This document shows, piece after piece, positions 1-7,813 of a stretch of DNA of 64,000 bases. The translations under genes were made by a program, and so were the position numbers. The stretch is from Flavobacteriaceae bacterium. GTDB taxonomy: Bacteria > Bacteroidota > Bacteroidia > Flavobacteriales > Flavobacteriaceae. The stretch spans positions 1 through 64,000 of the forward strand of contig JAKITQ010000013.1 of assembly GCA_021647985.1 (NCBI GenBank), in the 5' to 3' direction. Numbering within the stretch: the first letter of the stretch is position 1; each line of letters opens with the position of its first letter. A model generated the notes under the pieces. That model saw only the letters and a program-made list of their open reading frames with translations, did no database searches and was not told where the DNA came from.

Positions 1-2
1 TA

Positions 3-329
3 GAAGAATATCACAGGCATATAAAACAAGAATACAGACTAGAAGATATTCAGATAAAAACATTTGATGGATTGCAATCAATGCTTGCTGTACTTACCGT
101 AGCGATGTATATGGTTTACAAGAAATTACAATCACTACATATTAGTTTATTGCTCGATGCTGGTTACAATTACCTCAATAAAAACACAGTAAGAGAACTT
201 ACTAACTTTATCTATTACAAATTATCGAAAGTGATCTCAATTTTGTTAATGCCAACCAGAATTAGATGGAATATAATCGAAGCACCCTCAAAGGATCACA
301 GTGGACAACTTAATTTATCGTTCAACTAA
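3..329 (+). CDS. Transposase C-terminal fragment (IS4-like DDE), cut by window edge
   Basis: The frame is open from the first base of the window, so this is the 3' end of a gene that begins outside. The first visible residues (EEYHRHIKQEYRLE) resemble the third catalytic region of IS4/Transposase_11 DDE enzymes, where a Y/H..R...E pattern carries the last acidic catalytic residue. It is followed by the usual hydrophobic helix region (LQSMLAVLTVAMYMVYKK) and a basic tail. About 108 residues are visible. Whether the complete copy is intact cannot be judged from here. An in-frame ATG at 72 exists but is unlikely to be the true start because family similarity extends upstream of it. Confidence 0.6.
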   Translation, partial: EEYHRHIKQEYRLEDIQIKTFDGLQSMLAVLTVAMYMVYKKLQSLHISLLLDAGYNYLNKNTVRELTNFIYYKLSKVISILLMPTRIRWNIIEAPSKDHSGQLNLSFN

Positions 330-381
330 AAAAAACAGGGGATGGCTAACTATATAATTAAAGTGAAACTAAGTGCATATA

Positions 382-867
382 CTAAAAAGATATTTCTTTA
401 AAGATTTTATGCATCAATCTTTTTTTGTCATTGATAACTTCTTCTAATGATATAGACGTTTCTGTTCTTTTAATACCATCTATTCTATCTAAACTAAAGA
501 TAATATTTTTGGCATGCATGGTGTTTTGTGCTCTAATTTTACAAAATATAGAGAACTTCCCTGTAGTTAAATGCGCTACAGTTACTTCTGGAATTTTTCT
601 TACTGCTTCAATCACATTTTGGGTAGTTGAAGAATTTTCAACAAAAAGCCCAACATAAGCGATAAAAGTATATCCCATTTTATTATAATCCACACTAAGT
701 GTTGAGCCTTTTATAACTCCTTCATCTTCCATTTTTTTTACTCTAACGTGAATTGTTCCTGCGGAAACTAATAAATTTTTTGCTATATCTGTAAAAGGTG
801 TACGAGCGTTTTCAATTAATGCTTCTAGAATTTGATGATCTAGTTCATCTAATTTGAATTTTGACAT
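382..867 (-). CDS. Lrp/AsnC family transcriptional regulator
   Basis: This 161-residue protein has the two-part Lrp/AsnC layout. An N-terminal helix-turn-helix opens with LDELDHQILEAL and continues through TDIAKNLLVSAGTIHVRVKKM (residues about 6-55). A C-terminal RAM/ligand-sensing domain includes VAHLTTGKFSIFCKI. Length is typical for the family. Such proteins form dimers and octamers that bind DNA in response to amino acids, but the effector and targets cannot be read from this sequence. It is transcribed alone, away from the transposase fragment. Confidence 0.9.
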   Translation of the reverse strand: MSKFKLDELDHQILEALIENARTPFTDIAKNLLVSAGTIHVRVKKMEDEGVIKGSTLSVDYNKMGYTFIAYVGLFVENSSTTQNVIEAVRKIPEVTVAHLTTGKFSIFCKIRAQNTMHAKNIIFSLDRIDGIKRTETSISLEEVINDKKRLMHKIFKEISF

Positions 868-959
868 AATAGTTTTTTTAATTATTTTGCAAATATCTTA
901 AAATTTCACAAATTAAACATCATTTTTATTAAAAATATTTAAATTTTAATCATTATCCT

Positions 960-2078
960 TTAATTAAATTCATTTTCAATCCAAGTATTCATTTTCTCTT
1001 CATCCGAAAAACTTAAGCTTAAATTAGATATGATTTTATTTGCATTAAAATTACTCAGATTATCAATTTTATCAACTTTAGGTATAAAAAATATCTTATT
1101 ATCTTTTAATCGTTCCTCAAATAAAACACCAACATCAACCTTTTTATTTTTATAAGAAATATCTTTTAAAATGACATCTAAATAGTTCTTATTGTTGTTT
1201 GGTATTTTGAAATATGCCTCGTAATTAGCTTCTTCCTTATTGTTTGCTATAAAATTCAATCCTTGTAACAAAGAAAAGAAAGTATATTTCCTGGTTTTTT
1301 CACGCAAATAGTCATCTTTATAATGACCAGATTCAATCAATATCGTATTATGTCCCATTTTTTGAAAATTATCTCCGGTAGCTGTTGGGTAAAATTCATC
1401 GGTATACCTGCCAATTTGATTAGGGATAATTTTTTGAAGCAACTCATACATACTAACGATTACTTCCATAGTTCTTTTTCTACCCTCAGTTAGGCTGCGT
1501 TGTTTATCTACAGATGGAGCTAAAAATGAAATTGTAGCAGGATTGTTTTCTTTACCTACGCTAAAAATGGTTCTTTGATCGTGCATGTTAAAACAATATT
1601 CTGGCTGTAACTGTTTTAAAATTTCTTGTAAAATTCTACTTTCAATAGCTTTTTTATCAATAACATCTCTATTCAGGTCAATATTCTGTGCATTTACTCT
1701 TGTATATGCTATGGCGCCATCAGGATTTAATATAGGGATACAAGTTATAGTACATTCCTTTAAAATACTTTCAGCAATATTGGATAATTTGTGCTTGCCA
1801 GTAAAAAATTCAAATAAATCAAACAAAGCCTTAGTTCCTGTACTTTCATTTCCATGCATTTGTGTCCATATCAAAACCTTTTTTGTACCATTACCAATGG
1901 TAATACTGTAAATATCATTTTTTAGATGAGATTGCCCAATAGTTTTAATTTTAAACTTCTGTTTTAATTTACCCACCAAAGGAAGAATGTCTTTTAATAC
2001 TATTCTTCTTCCTTGTATTTTTTTTTGATAATTTAAATCAAACCAATTTTCTAATATCTCTATTTCTACCTTTTTCAT
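960..2078 (-). CDS. M14 family zinc carboxypeptidase
   Basis: From the preferred ATG at 2078 this is a 372-residue soluble metallopeptidase. The M14 residues are visible: zinc ligands H75 and E78 in MHGNEST, the substrate-binding DLNRD at 134-138, the third zinc ligand H166 in FNMHDQ, and the catalytic glutamate E249 in ILIESGHY. No signal peptide is seen, so it is probably cytoplasmic. The frame is open further upstream to 2153, but that extension is low-complexity and overlaps the repeated palindromes, so I reject it. The divergent neighbour is an XRE regulator. Matching TTAC-n-GTAAAC sites precede both genes, suggesting that the regulator controls this peptidase. Confidence 0.85.
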   Translation of the reverse strand: MKKVEIEILENWFDLNYQKKIQGRRIVLKDILPLVGKLKQKFKIKTIGQSHLKNDIYSITIGNGTKKVLIWTQMHGNESTGTKALFDLFEFFTGKHKLSNIAESILKECTITCIPILNPDGAIAYTRVNAQNIDLNRDVIDKKAIESRILQEILKQLQPEYCFNMHDQRTIFSVGKENNPATISFLAPSVDKQRSLTEGRKRTMEVIVSMYELLQKIIPNQIGRYTDEFYPTATGDNFQKMGHNTILIESGHYKDDYLREKTRKYTFFSLLQGLNFIANNKEEANYEAYFKIPNNNKNYLDVILKDISYKNKKVDVGVLFEERLKDNKIFFIPKVDKIDNLSNFNANKIISNLSLSFSDEEKMNTWIENEFN

Positions 2079-2079
2079 T

Positions 2080-2154
2080 TTACAAATGTAAACAAACATT
2101 AAATTACAATTGTAAACAATAAATTTATTGTATTTTATTACAATTGTAAACAAT
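2080..2154. promoter_or_regulatory. Three TTACAATTGTAAAC-type palindromes (candidate operators)
   Basis: Three near-identical sites lie directly upstream of the M14 peptidase: TTACAAATGTAAACAA at 2080-2095, TTACAATTGTAAACAAT at 2104-2120 and the identical 17-mer at 2138-2154. Each has a TTAC...GTAA dyad core. Start-to-start spacings are 24 and 34 bases, differing by about one helical turn. On the minus strand 2083-2090 reads TACATTTG, a match to the TAnnTTTG minus-7 element, so the first site would overlap the peptidase promoter. Repressor binding is inferred. Confidence 0.55.
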
Positions 2155-2214
2155 AGCCTCTTACTTTGTAGGGACAGGGCTTATGTTGTATAGAAAAAAT
2201 TAATAATTAAAAAT

Positions 2215-2257
2215 AAACTAATATAAATATATGGATATCATTTATTTATATTAGTTT
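2215..2257. repeat. Perfect 15-bp inverted repeat in the M14/XRE intergenic region
   Basis: The arm AAACTAATATAAATA at 2215-2229 is the exact reverse complement of 2243-2257, with a 13-base loop. It has no T-run and lies between two divergent promoters, so a terminator role is doubtful. It could be an additional regulator site or a cruciform. Confidence 0.6.
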
Positions 2258-2312
2258 AACTAAAGTATTTATATAATAATATTATTTATTTATTCCATTG
2301 ATATACTAATAA

Positions 2313-2350
2313 TTGCAGTAATTACTTGTAAAATAATTACTTTTGTAAAC
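2313..2350 (+). promoter_or_regulatory. Promoter and operator in front of the XRE regulator
   Basis: TACTTTTG at 2338-2345 fits the Bacteroidota minus-7 consensus TAnnTTTG, with TTG at 2313-2315 as a possible minus-33 element (22-base spacer). The minus-7 element lies inside TTACTTTTGTAAAC (2337-2350), the same dyad found upstream of the divergent M14 gene. A shorter TTACTTGTAA lies at 2322-2331. This arrangement suggests autorepression. Confidence 0.5.
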
Positions 2351-2365
2351 GAAAAGGTATTTACA

Positions 2366-2767
2366 ATGATAAACAACTCAGATTTTTCTAAACGATTAAA
2401 AAAAATCCTATCTTACTACCAATTATCCGCTTCCTCTTTTGCTGATAAGATCGGTGTACAACGATCGAGTATTTCCCATTTGCTTTCAGGAAGAAATAAA
2501 CCGAGTTTGGATTTTGTTTTAAAAACAGTTAAAGAATTTGAAGAAGTAGAACTATACTGGCTCTTAAATGGAAAAGGTAATTTTCCGTTCGATAGATCCA
2601 TACAATCTCCTATTTTAACGAAGAAGCCGAAAATAGATACTAAATCGATTAAAAGGCCTGAAATTGGTTCAGAAACAGCATACGCAGATGTTACTGATAA
2701 AATTATTGAGAGAATAGTTATATTTTATACGGATGGTAGTTTTAAAGCATATACTCAACCCAAATAG
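2366..2767 (+). CDS. XRE family helix-turn-helix regulator
   Basis: This 133-residue protein carries an N-terminal HTH_3 domain: FSKRLKKILSYYQLSASSFA at residues 5-24, then the recognition segment GVQRSSISHLLSGRNKPSLD at about 29-48. This is the pattern of Cro/CI-type regulators. The remaining about 65 residues have no recognised domain and may mediate dimerisation or ligand sensing. It is divergent from the M14 carboxypeptidase. Similar palindromes precede both genes, so autoregulation and co-control of the peptidase are plausible. Its last six codons form the left arm of the long palindrome that follows. Confidence 0.88.
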   Translation: MINNSDFSKRLKKILSYYQLSASSFADKIGVQRSSISHLLSGRNKPSLDFVLKTVKEFEEVELYWLLNGKGNFPFDRSIQSPILTKKPKIDTKSIKRPEIGSETAYADVTDKIIERIVIFYTDGSFKAYTQPK

Positions 2768-2913
2768 CTTTTCGGTTTTTTGACTTGTTCTTTTTACCTT
2801 TAACCACGTTAAAAAAAGAAATCGTAACTAAGGCTATGATTGATTTTTTTGCCTTGTTAAAGAACAAAATAACTTCGTGAAATTTCCCGAACACCTATTT
2901 GGTTTGAGTATAT
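2749..2913. repeat. Long imperfect palindrome (about 165 bp), MITE-like or structured RNA
   Basis: The outer arms ATATACTCAACCCAAATAG (2749-2767) and the reverse complement of 2895-2913 match at 18 of 19 positions. Similarity continues inward: a TTCGG..TTT block, CTTTAAC against GTTAAAG, and A7 against T7 around 2811-2866. The whole segment can therefore fold into one long hairpin centred near 2831. The left arm overlaps the 3' end of the XRE gene. It could be a miniature inverted-repeat element that supplied that C-terminus, or a fold at the end of the transcript. No coding sequence is seen inside. Confidence 0.6.
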
Positions 2914-2920
2914 TTAAAAT

Positions 2921-2951
2921 AAAAAACCCCCAATATTATCTATTGAGGATT
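2921..2951 (-). terminator. Rho-independent terminator of the M1 aminopeptidase gene
   Basis: On the minus strand CCTCAATA-GATAA-TATTGGGG forms an 8-bp stem (one T-G pair) followed by TTTTTTATTTT, about 20 bases after the aminopeptidase stop. Confidence 0.8.
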
Positions 2952-2971
2952 TAATTCTTTTTGATTAAAAA

Positions 2972-5425
2972 TTATTGCAATTTAACCAATCCATCTTGTA
3001 CAATTTTAACCAACACCTCTTTGTTAGGTGAGTCTGTTTCGTTTTTGGCAGCAATCACCTGTTCTAATACCTGAATTGCCATTTTATCTGCACCATATTG
3101 CTTATATTGATTACCCATTTTAACAAAACTATCTACTAAATTTTGTGTTGCTTCTTCATTTGCACTTTTGGAAACCCATTGAAAACCCTCTTTGTACATG
3201 TTACGAGTATCCGTATTTTCGGTAAAAAACATACCTGAAATTAAATTTTTTGCGACAAAAGCAATTTGAGTTTCGGTTTTATCCATGATATAAACAGGAA
3301 TTAACGCATCTTTTAAACTTTCTCTATCTAGATCATTATCAATAGAACTGGCATAGGCAAGTGCAGAGGTTTTATCTATTTTATACAATGCTTTTAAGGC
3401 ACTTACCTTAACTGAACTTGACTTGCTTTTTAGCGCTTTATTGAATAAAGTTAAATATTTTTTATCTTCTAATTTTTCTAATTTTGAAATGGCCTTTGCC
3501 TGAACCAAAGTTTTTTCGTCTAAATCAGCCAACTTTTCAATTATTTTAATGACTGACCCTATATTACTTTTAGAGATATCTATTTTATCAATTGCCAATA
3601 TCCTCAATCCATAATATTTGTCATGTAACGCCTTAGTCAATAATTTAAAGGCGTTTTCATTATCTTGATTTTCCGCTAAAGCTTCAATAGCCTCTCTTCT
3701 ATCTTCGTATTTTTTTCCATAAGTATATAAATGGATATAGTTTTCTATGGTTTTATTATCCTTAATTTCAGTCAATAAAGTTCGGTTAGCACCAACATTG
3801 ACAAGTTTTGGGATTTTAGTATACTTAAAAGTAAAAGACTTTTCTTTTTGGTCTACCCAAACATCGTACCTTTTCGGTTTTGCACCTTCATAGACATCAA
3901 TTGCTAGTGGAAATTCAAAAAGATTATTCTGAGTTTGATTGATTTGTACCGTCACCAAATTGGCAGCTTCGCTATAAGTGTATTTAACGTCAAGTTTAGG
4001 GTGGCCACTTCCAAAAAACCATTGGTTAAAAAACCAGTTTAAGTCCTTACCAGTAACTTTTTCAAAAGCTAACCTTAATTGATGTGCTTCTCCTGTACCA
4101 AACTTATTGTCATTTAAATACTCTTTTAATCCAGCTTTAAAAGCATCGTCACCAATAAAATTTCTCAACATATGTAATACTGCTCCTCCTTTATTATAAG
4201 AAACTCCATCAAACATATCTTCTTTACTATTATAATGAAAACGCACCAAATCTTTCAATTCATTTTCTGGTGAGATATACCCCTGAACTTCATCATAACG
4301 ATGGGCATCTGCAAAATCTTTACCGTATTTGTATTCAAACCATAAATACTCGCTGTAGTTCGCAAACGATTCATTTACAGTTAAATTACTCCAACTTTCG
4401 GCCGTAACAAGATCGCCAAACCAATGGTGAAAAAGTTCGTGAGCTATAACACTTTCCCAAGAATTTTCATCGATTAATTGATCAGGAGTTTGGTAGGCCA
4501 TTTCACCGTGAAGAACAGCTGTCGTGTTTTCCATAGCACCACTTACATAATCTCTACCAACCATTTGTGCATATTTTGGCCAAATATAATCTACACCAGT
4601 ATAATCAGAAAAGAACTGAATCATTTCTGGCGTTAGTCCAAAAATTTCTTTTGCATAAGGTTCGTACTCTTTTTCAACATAGTAATCTACATCAATTTCT
4701 TTCCATTTATCCTTAACAATACTAAACTCACCAATACCCATAAAAAATAAATAAGGTGCGTGTTTTTGATCAAATTTCCAATAATCAGTTCGAGTTCCAT
4801 CGCTATTTTCTGTTTGGCTTTTCATCAATCCATTTGAAAGCGTAACATATTTATTAGGAACGGTAATATACATTTCTTGGCTTGTTTTTTGATTTGGCGA
4901 GTCGATGGTAGGAAACCAACAGCTACTTGATTCTGTTTCTCCTTGTGTCCAAATTTGCACAGGCTTATCTGGGTCAGACCCATCGTGATTGATAAAATAC
5001 AAGCCTTTTGCATCGGTAATGGCGGCACTTCCTTCCTGTTCTACTTCTTCGGGCCTTGCAGTATATTTTATATAGATGGTATATTGTTCTCCCTTACCGT
5101 AAATATTGCCAAGTTTTATCTTTAACTTATTTCCATCATAATTGAATTTTAGATCTTTTCCTTTTCGAGAAACCTTATGAATAAGCATTGCTTTTGCATC
5201 TAATTCTAATTCACTTACATTGTAAAAATGTGGTTCTAAGGTAATCCATGCTTCTCCAAGTAAGTGTCTTTTATCATAATCAAAACTTACTTTTAATTTG
5301 GTGTGTACCAAATCATTAATTTTTTCCTTTTCAGCCCTGTAAACGGTATTTATTTCTTTTTTCTCTTGTGCGCTGATTATGAACACACTAAAAATTGCAG
5401 TAAGAAGTAGTAATCGAAATTTCAT
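2972..5425 (-). CDS. M1 family metallo-aminopeptidase, secreted
   Basis: This 817-residue protein starts with a clear signal peptide (MKFRLLLLTAIFSVFIISAQ). M1 signatures are complete: the exopeptidase motif GAMEN at 296-300, the zinc motif H329-E330-x-x-H333, and the third zinc ligand E352 in NESFA. The N-terminal beta-sandwich precedes the gluzincin domain. A helical repeat-like C-terminal region follows from about residue 560, with repeated leucine/alanine-rich helices. It probably removes N-terminal residues from peptides in the periplasm. It is a single gene with its own terminator and a TATATTTG minus-7 element upstream. Confidence 0.93.
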   Translation of the reverse strand: MKFRLLLLTAIFSVFIISAQEKKEINTVYRAEKEKINDLVHTKLKVSFDYDKRHLLGEAWITLEPHFYNVSELELDAKAMLIHKVSRKGKDLKFNYDGNKLKIKLGNIYGKGEQYTIYIKYTARPEEVEQEGSAAITDAKGLYFINHDGSDPDKPVQIWTQGETESSSCWFPTIDSPNQKTSQEMYITVPNKYVTLSNGLMKSQTENSDGTRTDYWKFDQKHAPYLFFMGIGEFSIVKDKWKEIDVDYYVEKEYEPYAKEIFGLTPEMIQFFSDYTGVDYIWPKYAQMVGRDYVSGAMENTTAVLHGEMAYQTPDQLIDENSWESVIAHELFHHWFGDLVTAESWSNLTVNESFANYSEYLWFEYKYGKDFADAHRYDEVQGYISPENELKDLVRFHYNSKEDMFDGVSYNKGGAVLHMLRNFIGDDAFKAGLKEYLNDNKFGTGEAHQLRLAFEKVTGKDLNWFFNQWFFGSGHPKLDVKYTYSEAANLVTVQINQTQNNLFEFPLAIDVYEGAKPKRYDVWVDQKEKSFTFKYTKIPKLVNVGANRTLLTEIKDNKTIENYIHLYTYGKKYEDRREAIEALAENQDNENAFKLLTKALHDKYYGLRILAIDKIDISKSNIGSVIKIIEKLADLDEKTLVQAKAISKLEKLEDKKYLTLFNKALKSKSSSVKVSALKALYKIDKTSALAYASSIDNDLDRESLKDALIPVYIMDKTETQIAFVAKNLISGMFFTENTDTRNMYKEGFQWVSKSANEEATQNLVDSFVKMGNQYKQYGADKMAIQVLEQVIAAKNETDSPNKEVLVKIVQDGLVKLQ

Positions 5426-5461
5426 TTATTTAAAATATTAATTAATAATTCGTTTAAAAAA

Positions 5462-5469
5462 CAAATATA
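5462..5469 (-). promoter_or_regulatory. Minus-7 promoter element of the aminopeptidase gene
   Basis: On the minus strand this is TATATTTG, a match to TAnnTTTG, 36 bases before the start codon. No convincing TTG is found at the expected minus-33 distance. Confidence 0.45.
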
Positions 5470-5502
5470 AGTGTTTAAAAACCAATTAATACGTTAAAAA
5501 AT

Positions 5503-5541
5503 GCATAAAAAAAGCTGCTTTAGAGATTCTAAAACAGCTTT
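5503..5541 (-). terminator. Terminator of the ECF sigma/DUF4252 operon
   Basis: On the minus strand AAAGCTGTTTTAG-atctc-CTAAAGCAGCTTT forms a 13-bp stem with one mismatch, followed by a T-run. It lies about 135 bases after the last DUF4252 gene. The stretch in between is AT-rich with short repeated AATTATAAATT words and no gene. Confidence 0.75.
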
Positions 5542-5676
5542 ATCCTAATTTTAGTTATGAATGTTGAATTATAAATTATAAATTAAATACATGAATTTTA
5601 ATGAGTTATTACATTTAATTAATTTTTGTGTAACTAAATAAAAATCAATCACATACAAAAACACAGCGGACTATTG

Positions 5677-6219
5677 TCATTTTAATTCACCAATAATTCC
5701 TTCAATTTGTGCAAAGGCTGAATTATTTTCATCTATGTCTTTTATATTTTTGAATAAATGCATAATTTTTTCTGGCTTCATTTTATTACCGAGTATTCTT
5801 GCCAAAGCAAATCCCTTATTTTTATCAGAGGCAAATACAATAAATTCATCAATGGCCTCATCACTTCCTAAATATTTTATAACAATATTTGCTCCCTCAT
5901 GATTTATTCTCATTAATTCATTGTACTTTTTATCTTTAAGAATTTTTTTAACTTTTACCAATTCAACTTTAAACTCCTCTTTATTTGAATCATTTAATTT
6001 AAAAGCAAGAATGTTTAATTTTTTTATGGAAGCTAGGGCTTCTTTAGTTTCATTTTTACTATTATCATTCAAACCTACCAAACTTGCTGGAAGGTCTAAA
6101 GAAATAAATGCATTACTATTTTGTTTGTCTACATAATACTCTTGTAAACTAGGCTCCTTATCACACGAAACAAAGGTTAATAGTACTATTCCAAAAATAA
6201 ATATATTTTTTTTTCTCAT
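5677..6219 (-). CDS. DUF4252 lipoprotein
   Basis: This 180-residue protein has a lipoprotein signal peptide: MRKKNIFIFGIVLLTFVSC, with the lipobox cysteine at residue 19. The rest matches the DUF4252 layout, two short alpha/beta halves with segments such as LNILAFKLND and EFIVFASDKNKGF. Its start overlaps the stop of the preceding DUF4252 gene (ATGA), so the two are translationally coupled. It is the last gene of the sigma-led operon. The molecular function of DUF4252 is unknown. Envelope location is inferred from the lipobox. Confidence 0.8.
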   Translation of the reverse strand: MRKKNIFIFGIVLLTFVSCDKEPSLQEYYVDKQNSNAFISLDLPASLVGLNDNSKNETKEALASIKKLNILAFKLNDSNKEEFKVELVKVKKILKDKKYNELMRINHEGANIVIKYLGSDEAIDEFIVFASDKNKGFALARILGNKMKPEKIMHLFKNIKDIDENNSAFAQIEGIIGELK

Positions 6220-6737
6220 GATTTCTTCTGTTTACTTGCCTTATTTAAATGTTCTCCTCCAGGTATATTCATCTTTTCCGTAAGTTTTGAAATTTGATTC
6301 AAATCTATATCTCCTGTCAATGAAATAATTACGGTTTGATTGTCTTCCGATTTGACAAACATGAACAATTCTTTAACAAAATCTTTATTATTGCCTTCTT
6401 TGATATAAATTTTTACATTATTACCATTGTCATTGACGCGCATTAACTCTTCTAAATTTGAAGTTTTGAGATAATTCTTAACTTCTATTGCCATTTGTTT
6501 TGCTACATCGGTATTTTCAGTGACAAACACCTTTAAAGATTTAAGATTTTTAATCAAATCTAAATACTCATCATCAGACTCTACTCCTATTTTTGTCATT
6601 AATTCAAAGGCCTTTTGGCTCACAACAATGGTGGTAACCCCATCCATATCTTCAAATTTATCAAATTGTGATTGTGCATAATTTATAAATGGACTTATAA
6701 CTAATGCGATTGCGATTATTAATTTATTGACTTTCAT
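6216..6737 (-). CDS. DUF4252 secreted protein
   Basis: From the ATG at 6737 this is a 173-residue protein with a signal peptide (MKVNKLIIAIALVISPFINYAQ) and no lipobox. It shares the DUF4252 pattern with its neighbour: an N-terminal SQKAFELM-like segment, a central KSLKVFVTENTD strand and a C-terminal ELFMFVKSEDNQTVIISLTG segment. The open frame extends to 6821, but that extension lies over the end of the upstream gene and would hide the signal peptide, so 6737 is preferred. It overlaps the next gene by four bases. Confidence 0.8.
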   Translation of the reverse strand: MKVNKLIIAIALVISPFINYAQSQFDKFEDMDGVTTIVVSQKAFELMTKIGVESDDEYLDLIKNLKSLKVFVTENTDVAKQMAIEVKNYLKTSNLEELMRVNDNGNNVKIYIKEGNNKDFVKELFMFVKSEDNQTVIISLTGDIDLNQISKLTEKMNIPGGEHLNKASKQKKS

Positions 6738-6741
6738 ATAC

Positions 6742-7179
6742 TTACTTATTTTCAGGTTTATTATTAAAAATTTTATTTTTTGTTTCATCAAAGGTTTGTA
6801 AATGTGCAATAGCATCACCACCTTTATTTAAATTTTGCGCTATTAAATTCAATGCTTTTTGCGTTTCTTGATAGGCTAATTTCGCTTCTTCTTTTTGCCC
6901 GACATCATACTGGTAAAATGTGGAAACACTTACAAATAATACTACGGCAGCAGCAACCGATAACCACTTTTTAATTTTACCTTGTTTAGGTAAGCGAATT
7001 TCTTTATTAGAAGTTTCAAAAACATTAGCTGTAAAATAATCAAACAAATTTTTATAGGCTAATAAATGCTCTGGAACATCATTTTTTGAAAAATAAGTTT
7101 TCAATATTTGTTCTTCTTCCAAAGTAGTTTTGGCATCTAAATATTTTTCCAGTAAGAATTCTATTTTAGCTAATTCCAT
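6742..7179 (-). CDS. Putative anti-sigma factor, single-pass membrane protein
   Basis: This 145-residue protein (ATG at 7179) sits directly after an ECF sigma gene and overlaps its 3' end by 14 bases, the usual place for an anti-sigma factor. The N-terminal half is soluble and acidic (MELAKIEFLLEKYL..). One membrane segment follows (LSVAAAVVLFVSVSTFYQY, about residues 75-93), then a short external tail. No zinc-binding anti-sigma motif (HxxxCxxC) is present. The role is inferred from position and topology. An alternative ATG at 7206 would add nine residues. Confidence 0.65.
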   Translation of the reverse strand: MELAKIEFLLEKYLDAKTTLEEEQILKTYFSKNDVPEHLLAYKNLFDYFTANVFETSNKEIRLPKQGKIKKWLSVAAAVVLFVSVSTFYQYDVGQKEEAKLAYQETQKALNLIAQNLNKGGDAIAHLQTFDETKNKIFNNKPENK

Positions 7180-7678
7180 AATTTTGTTTTTTAGTGAATT
7201 TTTCACGCAAAGTTTTTCTTGCTCTTGATAGTGCTACCCTAATAGCAGTGGGTTCCATATCCAGAATTTTACTTATTTCATGAAATTCATAATTTTCTAT
7301 ATCTCTTAATTGAATGATCATTCTTTGTTTTTTGGGTAAATCATTCATCATTTTTTGAATGATATTAGCACTATCTTTAAATTCAATATTTTCTTGTAAT
7401 GAGCCATTGCTTTCGTCTTTATAATTACTGTGAACCAATGTTAAATTTCCAGCTCGTTTAGATTTTAATTGATCCAAACAATAATTTTTGGTCATCATCA
7501 TCGCATATGCTTCCACATTGTCATACGTTGCAATCTTTGCTTTATTTTTCCATAATTTAAAATAAAGTTCTTGTGTCGCATCTTCTGCTTCATCTATAGA
7601 AACAAGCAATCTTTTTGCCAATCTGAATACCTTATCTTTAAAAGGTAGAACTTTTTCTAAAAACTCCGTTTGATTCAT
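7166..7678 (-). CDS. ECF RNA polymerase sigma factor
   Basis: This 170-residue sigma-70 family protein has only regions 2 and 4. Region 2 includes EDATQELYFKLWKNKAKI at about 33-50. Region 4 includes LPKKQRMIIQLRDIENYEFH and the HTH ISKILDMEPTAIRVALSRAR. It heads an operon with a putative anti-sigma and two DUF4252 envelope proteins, so the regulon probably includes this operon. The inducing signal is not evident. Confidence 0.9.
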   Translation of the reverse strand: MNQTEFLEKVLPFKDKVFRLAKRLLVSIDEAEDATQELYFKLWKNKAKIATYDNVEAYAMMMTKNYCLDQLKSKRAGNLTLVHSNYKDESNGSLQENIEFKDSANIIQKMMNDLPKKQRMIIQLRDIENYEFHEISKILDMEPTAIRVALSRARKTLREKFTKKQNYGIS

Positions 7679-7813
7679 TATTTTTATTAAGCCAACTAAA
7701 TATTTACTATTGTATTACATCATTACGACGAGGTACTTATTATTATGTTACAAAATGTTACAAATAATGTAATTAATTTTTATAAATTGCGATAAAATTG
7801 TAAATATTAAAAA

